Shown in pieces: positions 1-5,812 of a stretch of 11,457 bases of DNA. Position 1 is the first letter of the stretch; every line of letters begins with the position of its first letter. Source of the stretch: Proteobacteria bacterium UBA6522 (GTDB taxonomy: Bacteria; Pseudomonadota; Gammaproteobacteria; Steroidobacterales; Rariloculaceae); NCBI GenBank assembly GCA_002434915.1, contig DJLG01000074.1, forward strand, positions 1 to 11,457, read 5' to 3'. The position numbers and the translations under genes are program-made. The notes under the pieces are model-generated. The model was not told the DNA's origin and made no database searches. It saw nothing but the letters and a program-made list of their open reading frames with translations.

Positions 1-104
1 TTGATTTTTGATACGCCAATTTTTTTTGCCTGAAATGTAGTATGATGTTATTCTTCTAATAATTCTTATTTAGTCGATCCACATAGTTACAATAAAATTA
101 CAAT

Positions 105-190
105 CGGAGAAGGTGGGATTCGAACCCACGGAAGCTTGCACTTCATCTGATTTCAAATCAGACGCAATCGACCAACTCTGCCACCTCTCC
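105..190 (-). tRNA. tRNA-Ser, anticodon UGA
   Basis: Seen: an 86-nt cloverleaf read on the minus strand. The 7-bp acceptor stem pairs fully with one G-U wobble. The anticodon stem TCTGA/TCAGA encloses the loop TTTGAAA, with anticodon TGA at 153-155. A long variable arm with a GAAG/CTTC stem is the hallmark of a class II tRNA, and the T arm is GTGGG/CCCAC around TTCGAAT. The discriminator base is G73, as expected for serine. It decodes UCA and, by wobble, other UCN codons. The gene ends at G73 and continues ATT, so CCA is not encoded and must be added by the CCA-adding enzyme. It is the last of three tRNAs downstream of lolB. Confidence 0.97.
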
Positions 191-197
191 ATCACTA

Positions 198-226
198 ACA
201 TTAAATTAAAAGTGCTTCTTTGTCAA
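198..226 (-). promoter_or_regulatory. Candidate promoter of tRNA-Ser
   Basis: On the minus strand a perfect TTGACA (226-221) is followed, after 17 nt, by TAATGT (203-198), a weak -10 match at 3 of 6. The inferred start of transcription would fall just before the tRNA 5' end at 190. The -35 box lies inside a short inverted repeat (215-230, CTTCTT/AAGAAG with a 4-nt loop). That could form a weak hairpin if transcription came through from upstream. Function is inferred from position and spacing only. Confidence 0.45.
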
Positions 227-256
227 GAAGTCTATTGGATAACATACCTTTAATAT

Positions 257-330
257 CGGGCAAGAAGGGATTCGAACCCCTGACACCGTGGTTCGTAGCC
301 ACGTGCTCTAGTCCACTGAGCTACAAGCCC
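257..330 (-). tRNA. tRNA-Arg, anticodon ACG
   Basis: Seen: a 74-nt cloverleaf on the minus strand with D arm GCTC/GAGC, anticodon stem CGTGG/CCACG around CTACGAA (anticodon ACG), and a conserved T loop TTCGAAT. ACG is normally deaminated to ICG and reads CGU, CGC and CGA. Odd: the acceptor stem pairs GGGCTTG with CTTGCCC, which gives G-C pairs at 1-4 and 7 but U-U oppositions at 5-68 and 6-67. The T stem also carries a G50-U64 wobble. The discriminator is G73 and no CCA is encoded. The conserved loops argue for a functional gene, but the acceptor mismatches leave some doubt (damaged gene, or a base error). Confidence 0.9.
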
Positions 331-348
331 TTTGTAGTAACGAAAATA

Positions 349-377
349 AATTTAACAGAAAATTAAAAAATTGTCAA
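349..377 (-). promoter_or_regulatory. Candidate promoter of tRNA-Arg
   Basis: A perfect TTGACA (377-372) is followed by a 17-nt AT-rich spacer and TAAATT (354-349, 4 of 6 matches to TATAAT). Initiation about 7 nt later would leave a leader of roughly ten nucleotides before the tRNA at 330. This is the best sigma70-type match in the tRNA cluster. Assignment rests on the boxes and spacing alone. Confidence 0.55.
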
Positions 378-384
378 TCTAAAA

Positions 385-456
385 CTGGGGTGATAGGGAT
401 CGAACCTATGAATAGCGGAGTCAAAGTCCGTTGCCTTACCACTTGGCTACACCCCA
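385..456 (-). tRNA. tRNA-Gln, anticodon UUG
   Basis: Seen: a 72-nt cloverleaf on the minus strand with a fully paired acceptor stem TGGGGTG/CACCCCA. It starts with the U1-A72 pair typical of bacterial tRNA-Gln, which is also an identity element for GatCAB amidotransferase. The anticodon loop CTTTGAC carries TTG, the T arm is ATAGG/CCTAT, and the discriminator is G73. The outermost anticodon-stem pair, 27-43, is an A-C mismatch where E. coli has C-G. No CCA is encoded. It lies 39 nt after the lolB stop codon. A tRNA-Gln near lolB/ispE is also, from memory, the arrangement in Pseudomonas. Confidence 0.96.
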
Positions 457-464
457 ATCATATG

Positions 465-493
465 TCGGTATTGTGATGCCGTGCCCCGGTCAA
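465..493 (-). promoter_or_regulatory. Possible -35 box and promoter of tRNA-Gln
   Basis: TTGACC (493-488) lies three nucleotides past the lolB stop codon and 31 nt before the tRNA-Gln 5' end, a placement similar to the TTGACA boxes of the other two tRNAs. At 17-nt spacing the -10 position reads TACCGA, a poor match; a better hexamer, TATGAT, sits too close to the tRNA to serve it easily. The tRNA could equally be processed from the lolB transcript. Confidence 0.3.
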
Positions 494-495
494 GT

Positions 496-1092
496 TCAAG
501 ATAAAGGACTCCATTTATCCACAATAACTCTTAATTCTAGATTGTTATGGCTAAGGTCTATACGCCTTGGGACCATTATGTCCTCGAATAGTTGATAGCT
601 ATCATAAGTTAGTCGCCATAATCTCTGTTCTAGTGTTCTAAGAGCAGGACCTGCGCCAAATTCTTCTCTCGCGGAGAATGATGGATCAGGGTATCCAAGC
701 AACCAAGTGCGTAAACTCTTAACCGGTAGCCACCAGCCTAATATTGCTGAGAGCTCTGGTTCTGGGTCTAGAAGTTGCCATGTTTCGCCCTGTGCATACA
801 CAACGAGTTGTTCAGATGAACCAGTCATTTGGAGGATGTTTGCGCCAAAAGGCCCTCTTATTGATAGTTCAATAACATCTTCAAATTGATGCCATTGAAA
901 TCGACCTTGAAAGGCGCGTTCGCCTGTATCAACCGTAATTCGTCCATCCATTTCCCAATTATCGATTGCTTCGAACTGCGCCTGGCGTGTTGTATAACTA
1001 AAAGCGTCTTTTTGGATCTGTGTATGTGTACATCCAGCGAGTGATACGATGATTAATGTTTGCAGGAGTTTGAACTTAATGTGTCGCATCAT
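496..1092 (-). CDS. lolB: Outer-membrane lipoprotein receptor LolB
   Basis: LolB takes lipoproteins from the periplasmic carrier LolA and inserts them into the inner leaflet of the outer membrane. At 198 residues it is close to the 207 of E. coli. Seen: a short basic N-terminus, a hydrophobic stretch (about 7-20) and a lipobox L-A-G-C with the acylated cysteine at residue 21. A central beta region follows (WEMDGR at 46-51, then ELSIRGPFG at 75-83), then GWWLP at 119-123 with a nearby LLGYPDP, and the C-terminal LRVIVDKW at 187-194. These match the LolB family order. The first of two adjacent ATG codons overlaps the upstream TPR gene stop by 4 nt (ATGA), which suggests translational coupling. 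In many gammaproteobacteria ispE follows lolB; here tRNA-Gln does. Confidence 0.93.
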   Translation of the reverse strand: MMRHIKFKLLQTLIIVSLAGCTHTQIQKDAFSYTTRQAQFEAIDNWEMDGRITVDTGERAFQGRFQWHQFEDVIELSIRGPFGANILQMTGSSEQLVVYAQGETWQLLDPEPELSAILGWWLPVKSLRTWLLGYPDPSFSAREEFGAGPALRTLEQRLWRLTYDSYQLFEDIMVPRRIDLSHNNLELRVIVDKWSPLS

Positions 1093-2870
1093 GGCGAAAT
1101 GCGCTGCTTTAGCTCCTGAAGATAGGGACTTTCTGGGTGTTTTTCTAAAGCATCCCGGTATATTTCTATAGCCTTATCTTTTTCCCCTAGCGCCCATTGC
1201 ACATCGATGATATGAGCAATCACCTCTGGGTCTGGAAACATTTCAAATGCCTGTTCTAGATAGCCTAAAGCTGCTTCATAATCCCCTAGCTTAAATAACA
1301 CCCAGCCCATGCTATCCATGATTGCAGGATTATCAGGTTCTGTACTAAGCGCTTTTTCAATGTAGGCTTTCGCCTCCATATGTCTATCCATTTTATCTGT
1401 GAGTAGGTAACCCAGTGCGTTTAAAAAACCTGCATCATTAGGGTATTCCTCAACAAGCGACTCAAGAATGGTGACTGCTGGTCTTAGCTTTTCTTGTCCC
1501 TGATAAACTATAGATTGGACATACCTTAAGGAAACATTATCCGGATAGGAGTCAAGGCCATCATGCAAAATTCTGTTTGCCGTGTTGTAATCTTCTGCAT
1601 CTATAGCAGTTTGAGTTTGCAGCACGTAGAGTTGAGTTCGTGCTGCATGTAGCGTCTCATCATCTGGATTCTGATTTAGTTCCTCTGAGAGAATCCCCAT
1701 AGCTTCAATCTGACGTCCCAGCTGAACAAGAATATTACTTTGCCCAACTAGCATTTCGCTTTTGTATAGGGGGTTTGCAGTGCCGAATTCTCTCAAATGA
1801 AGTAGAGCCCCTTCTTGATCATCAAGATTTGTGTATAAGAGGTGTGCGACTCTAAGCTGTGCCTCAATGGCGTTGTTTCCTTCAGTTACACGAGAATACG
1901 AACGCATCGCCTGTAAATACTGTTCTTCTATTTCGGCAATACGCCCAAGGTAGAAAAAAGCTTCATTTTTGAACCGAGCGTCTGGGCGCAAAGTTTCAAA
2001 ATATATTTTCGCTTCTTCGAGTTCATTCTCGGTTAACATCAAAAACGCCATTGCACGAATGGCTTCTGGTAGCTGTGGGTTTTCGTCTAGGACTAGTTCT
2101 AATAATTCTTTTGCACTTGAACCATTTCCTGATGAGAGTAGTAGTTCGGCGTATTCAAGACGGGTCTCTAAGCTAGCTTCGTCTTCGACAAGTCGTTCCG
2201 ATAAAGCTAAAGCTTCATCAATACGGCCTGTAATAAGTAACGTGCGTGCATAAAGCAGCTGTGCCTCAACCCAATCTGGCCTGAGAATGGTTGCCTGTTC
2301 AGCATTTTCTAGGGCTTTTGTAAAATCATTGTCACGCATGGCAAATCGAGCTAGCCCATATCGACCTTCTGCCACGTCAGGATAGGACTCAACTAAAGCA
2401 ATAAGAACATTAATTGCTCCAGTTTGATCTATCTCATTAGATAGAATTTCAATGCTTCTTGAAATGGCTGCTTCAGTATTACTAGCCTCATTTATGAACG
2501 TTTCAAACTCTATTAATGCAGCTGCATCGCCAGAAGAACGTAGTTTAAATGCTCCAAGGTATAGGTGCGGCCTAGTGGCGTCGGGGCTTAATTCTTCCCA
2601 TCGCTCAGCTGCTCGGAGGCCAATTTCACTTAGTCCTAGCTGGTGTGAGAGTTCTGTTGCTAATTCGGCCAAGCTTGGATCTTCCGAAATTAGAGATGCT
2701 TCTAGATAGTGCTTCGCCGCAAGTTGGAGCTCCTGACCTTCTCTAGCAATTTCAGCCAACAAAAGGTGTGAGTCGAAGTCGACCCTACGGGTTAACTCCG
2801 GTGGCGTTACTGCACAGGCACTAAGTAATGCCATACTCAGTATCAGTATATGTCTTATCAGGGTTGGCAT
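1089..2870 (-). CDS. TPR-repeat outer-membrane lipoprotein (PA4667-like)
   Basis: A 593-residue lipoprotein, close in length and gene position to the uncharacterised tetratricopeptide protein beside lolB in Pseudomonas (PA4667, from memory). Seen: a signal peptide with lipobox L-S-A-C and the lipidated cysteine at residue 19. The next residue is Ala rather than Asp, which favours sorting to the outer membrane. The remainder is almost wholly helical, with TPR-type repeats. Clear ones lie at about 200-230, 303-330, 445-475, 480-512, 516-546 and 550-580, each with the small/aromatic spacing and terminal proline typical of TPRs (for example D-N-P at 513-515). TPR arrays bind peptides or proteins, so a scaffold role at the outer membrane is likely; the actual partner is unknown. 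It is transcribed with lolB (4-nt overlap). No obvious Shine-Dalgarno sequence precedes the ATG. Confidence 0.9.
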   Translation of the reverse strand: MPTLIRHILILSMALLSACAVTPPELTRRVDFDSHLLLAEIAREGQELQLAAKHYLEASLISEDPSLAELATELSHQLGLSEIGLRAAERWEELSPDATRPHLYLGAFKLRSSGDAAALIEFETFINEASNTEAAISRSIEILSNEIDQTGAINVLIALVESYPDVAEGRYGLARFAMRDNDFTKALENAEQATILRPDWVEAQLLYARTLLITGRIDEALALSERLVEDEASLETRLEYAELLLSSGNGSSAKELLELVLDENPQLPEAIRAMAFLMLTENELEEAKIYFETLRPDARFKNEAFFYLGRIAEIEEQYLQAMRSYSRVTEGNNAIEAQLRVAHLLYTNLDDQEGALLHLREFGTANPLYKSEMLVGQSNILVQLGRQIEAMGILSEELNQNPDDETLHAARTQLYVLQTQTAIDAEDYNTANRILHDGLDSYPDNVSLRYVQSIVYQGQEKLRPAVTILESLVEEYPNDAGFLNALGYLLTDKMDRHMEAKAYIEKALSTEPDNPAIMDSMGWVLFKLGDYEAALGYLEQAFEMFPDPEVIAHIIDVQWALGEKDKAIEIYRDALEKHPESPYLQELKQRISP

Positions 2871-3007
2871 AGGTTTAAAGCTAGACTATACCTGATTGTG
2901 GTTATTCATAGCGCTTAGCTTGTTCTAACGTGAAGATTCTCCGACAATCCAACTGTGATAAAGCTTGTGTCATTACTTCGGCATACCAATAAATGGGGGT
3001 GATTTTC
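2871..3007. promoter_or_regulatory. Divergent promoter region between the lipoprotein and mscS operons
   Basis: These 137 bp separate two operons transcribed away from each other. Toward mscS: TTGTTC (2920-2925), 17 nt, GACAAT (2943-2948), or an extended -10 (TG at 2954-2955 before GATAAA at 2957-2962). Toward the TPR gene: TATAGT on the minus strand (2890-2885) matches 5 of 6 bases of the -10 consensus but has no good -35, and it would give a leader of only about 8 nt. None is decisive. I see no operator-like palindrome or riboswitch fold here. Confidence 0.4.
2995..3003 (+). promoter_or_regulatory. Strong ribosome binding site that sets the mscS start
   Basis: GGGGGTGAT differs from the ideal GGAGGTGAT at one base and ends 4 nt before the ATG at 3008. 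An in-frame ATG at 2993 lies at the edge of this site and has no comparable signal upstream, so 3008 is the better start. It also makes the N-terminus (MENLLD) resemble that of E. coli MscS (MEDLN). Confidence 0.75.
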
Positions 3008-3859
3008 ATGGAGAATCTGCTAGACACTCTAGATGCTCAGTTGAATTCTGAGGCTATTGGGCTACTGGTAATCCATTGGAGTGGCCGTATTTTAGCCGCC
3101 TTGGTTATTTTTCTGATTGGACGCTGGGTGGCTAAAGCATTTATTGGTTTTTTTGTTCGTGCGGCAGCAGGCGCAGAGATGGATAAGACTCTCTCTCGTT
3201 TTCTTTCAAATTTAATAAATATAGTTCTTATGATTTTAATAGCGCTGACCGCGCTAAGTGCATTAGGAGTAAACACAACAAATTTTTTGGCTATTTTTGG
3301 CGCTATTGGATTGGCTGTTGGATTGGCTTTGAAAGATTCATTTTCTAACTTTGCAGCAGGAGTGATGCTTGTGTTTTTTAGACCCTTTAAATCAGGTGAT
3401 TTTATTGAGGCTGCTGGGATTTCAGGAATCGTACAAAGTATTAGTATCTTTAATACTGTATTAAAAACCCCAGATAATCGAGTCATCATTGTGCCTAATT
3501 CCCTAATTCATGCAGATACCATCACAAACCATTCTGCCGAGGATACGCGGCGGATAGACCTAATTATTGGTATTGGCTATAACGATGATATTGCGAGAGC
3601 AAAAGCACTAATCCAAGGAGTTTTAAGCCAAAATGATCGAGTTCTTGATCAACCTCCACCTTCGATGATGCTTTTAGATTTGGGCGAGAGTAGCGTGGAT
3701 ATTGCGGTACGCCCTTGGACAAAAAGCGCCGATTATTGGAGTGTTCGGAGCGAGCTTTTGGAAAATATTAAACGTGCCCTTGAGCATGCCGGTTTATCCT
3801 TACCCTATCCTCAACGTGACTTACACATTGTGGAAAAAGCACTTAAAGATCTTTCGTGA
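3008..3859 (+). CDS. mscS: Small-conductance mechanosensitive channel, MscS family
   Basis: An inner-membrane channel that opens when membrane tension rises and vents solutes on osmotic downshock. The 283 residues from the ATG at 3008 compare with 286 in E. coli MscS, and similarity runs the full length. Seen: TM1 at about 18-45, TM2 at 63-88, and the pore helix TM3 at 93-125 with GLAVGLAL at 101-108. L102 and L106 correspond to the pore leucines L105 and L109. FRPF (124-127) and the beta domain follow, then VPNSLI (162-167) and the C-terminal alpha/beta domain ending SLPYPQRD. The E. coli residues Q112-G113 are replaced by K109-D110, a variant I recall in other family members. It heads the operon and its TGA overlaps the prfA GTG by 4 nt. 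It stands where hemA is normally found. Confidence 0.93.
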   Translation: MENLLDTLDAQLNSEAIGLLVIHWSGRILAALVIFLIGRWVAKAFIGFFVRAAAGAEMDKTLSRFLSNLINIVLMILIALTALSALGVNTTNFLAIFGAIGLAVGLALKDSFSNFAAGVMLVFFRPFKSGDFIEAAGISGIVQSISIFNTVLKTPDNRVIIVPNSLIHADTITNHSAEDTRRIDLIIGIGYNDDIARAKALIQGVLSQNDRVLDQPPPSMMLLDLGESSVDIAVRPWTKSADYWSVRSELLENIKRALEHAGLSLPYPQRDLHIVEKALKDLS

Positions 3860-4938
3860 AAGAAACTATAAAACAGAAGTTAATAACCTTGGTGGAGCGA
3901 TTCGAGGAAGTTGAGCATCTTCTTAGTGATGCGGACGTAATTTCCAATCAAAACCAATTTCGCGATCTTTCTAAGGAGTACGCGAGACTTCATCCAGTGA
4001 CTAAGGATTTTACGGAATATATACAAATTCTTGATGATATTGGTGCTGCAGAGGAACTACGGTCCAGTGATGACCCAGAAGATAGAGCGCTGGGACAAGA
4101 GGAACTTGAAATTCTAACAGGTCGAATTGAGAGGCAAGAAGACGCACTCATGTTGCACCTAATTCCAATAGATCCAGATGACAATGCAAATTTATACCTA
4201 GAAATCCGTGCGGGAACCGGAGGTGATGAGGCTGCGCTATTTGCTGGCGATCTTTTCCGAATGTACAAGCGTTATGCAGAAAATAATAAATGGAAGGTTG
4301 AAGTCCTAAGCCTAAGCGAGGGTGATCATGGCGGCTATAAAGAAATTATAAGTCGTGTTGTTGGTAACGGAGCTTATGCAAAATTAAAGTTTGAGTCAGG
4401 GGCTCATAGGGTACAGCGTGTGCCTCAAACTGAATCACAAGGACGTGTACACACCTCAGCATGCACCGTTGCAATTTTGCCAGAGCCAGAGGATGTGGAG
4501 GACGTCAATATCGATACAAGTGACCTACGAGTAGATACTTATCGTGCATCTGGTGCGGGTGGACAGCATGTTAATAAGACAGATTCTGCTATTCGATTGA
4601 CACACATACCAAGCGGCATTGTTGTCGAATGCCAAGATGAACGCTCACAACATAAAAATCGTGCTAGGGCAATGTCCTTATTAAGCGCTCGTTTAAAGGA
4701 CTCTGAAGTACAAAAACAGCAAGATGAAAGAGCTGAGCGAAGACGCAACTTGGTTGGGTCTGGTGACCGGTCCGAGCGTATACGAACTTATAACTTCTCA
4801 GAGCACCGAGTAGCAGATCATCGAATTAACCTTACCCTTTATAAGCTTAATGAGATTTTAGAAGGAGGGCTAGATCAACTCGTAGAGCCTTTGAATCGAG
4901 AGCATCAGGCCGAGCGACTCTCTGAAATAAGTTCATAA
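3856..4938 (+). CDS. prfA: Peptide chain release factor 1 (RF1)
   Basis: RF1 reads UAA and UAG stop codons in the ribosomal A site and triggers release of the finished protein. The 360 residues equal the E. coli length. Seen: a helical domain 1 (about 1-105), then the core with RAGTGGDEAALFA (118-130). The stop-codon recognition motif PxT appears as P-Q-T at 190-192, followed by ESQGR.HTSA. The catalytic GGQ lies at 235-237, and DERSQHKN and the GSGDRSERIRTYNF block lie further on. GTG is the start; it overlaps the mscS stop (GTGA), so initiation probably depends on coupling to mscS translation. The gene that methylates its GGQ glutamine, prmC, follows after 10 nt. Confidence 0.98.
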   Translation: MKETIKQKLITLVERFEEVEHLLSDADVISNQNQFRDLSKEYARLHPVTKDFTEYIQILDDIGAAEELRSSDDPEDRALGQEELEILTGRIERQEDALMLHLIPIDPDDNANLYLEIRAGTGGDEAALFAGDLFRMYKRYAENNKWKVEVLSLSEGDHGGYKEIISRVVGNGAYAKLKFESGAHRVQRVPQTESQGRVHTSACTVAILPEPEDVEDVNIDTSDLRVDTYRASGAGGQHVNKTDSAIRLTHIPSGIVVECQDERSQHKNRARAMSLLSARLKDSEVQKQQDERAERRRNLVGSGDRSERIRTYNFSEHRVADHRINLTLYKLNEILEGGLDQLVEPLNREHQAERLSEISS

Positions 4939-4948
4939 TCTTAAAATT

Positions 4949-5812
4949 ATGTTTCCTAAGAAAAACCAAAACTGTCATCTAGAAATCGGTCATTTAATAG
5001 AGTGGGCAACACTGTCGCTTGCCACCAATAGCTCGAGTCCTCGTTTGGATGCCGAGGTGCTAATGGCCGAGATTACACACTACCCTAGGAGTACTGTTAT
5101 GGCATTTCCAGAGCGAATGCTGTCTCAGTCGGTTGGAGAATCTTTTCGAGCATTAGTAGAGCTGAGAGGAAAAGGAGTTTCAATAGCACATCTTACAGGT
5201 CATAAAGAATTTTATTCTTTAGATTTGAAGGTTTCCTCTAACACGCTTGTACCAAGACCCGAGACTGAGATGTTAGTTGATGGGGTTTTGAGCCAAACTG
5301 ACCCCCTACAGGCGGCTAGTATTTTAGATCTTGGCACTGGCTGTGGTGCGATTGCTTTGGCTATCAAGAAACAAAGACCTAATTGTCGAGTAGTTGCAGT
5401 GGATTTAAGTCTAGAAGCACTTCGTATTGCTGCAGAAAATGGTTGTCTGCTTGGTTTGGAGATTGAATGGCTTTGTTCAAGATGGCTTACGTCTTTGGGT
5501 AACTATAGTTTTGATTTCATAGTCAGTAATCCACCCTATGTTGAGAGAGGAGATGTTCATTTGTTATCACAGGAACTGTCTTATGAGCCTTCTTTGGCTT
5601 TAGATGGTGGTCTGGATGGACTGGACTCGATTCGTGAAATTATTGCTAGTATTCCTAACGTACTGGCTACAGGTGGCATGTTTTTTTTAGAACATGGTCA
5701 TCAGCAGGCACTGGATGTATCCAAGCTATTAGAAGAGGCTGGCTTTTCTGGTGTTAAGACGAAAAATGATTTGGCAGGCTGTGATCGTATGACGCTCGGA
5801 AAGTGGTTATGA
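4949..5812 (+). CDS. prmC: Release factor glutamine methyltransferase PrmC (HemK)
   Basis: Transfers a methyl group from S-adenosylmethionine to the GGQ glutamine of RF1 and RF2, which raises release efficiency. It has 287 residues against 277 in E. coli. Seen: the N-terminal substrate-binding helical domain (about 12-90, with PRLDAE at 31-36 and HLTGHKEF at 81-88), PRPETE at 102-107, and the AdoMet loop DLGTGCG at 127-133. The acidic VD follows at 151-152, and the catalytic NPPY lies at 194-197, preceded by IVS. Odd: the usual SDW before NPPY reads S-R-W (R178), which loses a conserved acidic residue. About 11 residues extend beyond the E. coli N-terminus, yet no alternative ATG, GTG or TTG is available, and no Shine-Dalgarno is visible before this ATG. 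Its stop overlaps the moeB start. Confidence 0.96.
   Translation: MFPKKNQNCHLEIGHLIEWATLSLATNSSSPRLDAEVLMAEITHYPRSTVMAFPERMLSQSVGESFRALVELRGKGVSIAHLTGHKEFYSLDLKVSSNTLVPRPETEMLVDGVLSQTDPLQAASILDLGTGCGAIALAIKKQRPNCRVVAVDLSLEALRIAAENGCLLGLEIEWLCSRWLTSLGNYSFDFIVSNPPYVERGDVHLLSQELSYEPSLALDGGLDGLDSIREIIASIPNVLATGGMFFLEHGHQQALDVSKLLEEAGFSGVKTKNDLAGCDRMTLGKWL

Noticed and set aside
1..104. Gene or terminator in the left-edge AT-rich stretch
   Set aside because: No frame of useful length, no tRNA and no GC-rich stem with T run; short direct repeats such as TTGTAA are expected by chance in such AT-rich sequence.
466..481. Hairpin CGGTAT/ATGCCG between lolB and tRNA-Gln as a terminator
   Set aside because: On the minus strand, where it would act, it contains an A-C mismatch and is not followed by a T run.
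3037..3489. Open frame of 150 codons antisense to mscS, and similar open frames opposite the TPR gene, prfA, metH, metF and gatB
   Set aside because: They lie wholly opposite strong conserved genes, show no recognisable domain and lack ribosome sites; composition reflects the opposite strand.
4423..4431. RF1 recognition motif P-Q-T as an abnormal stop-codon reader
   Set aside because: The middle residue of PxT varies in RF1 proteins (for example Ala, Val, Glu), so PQT does not imply altered codon reading.
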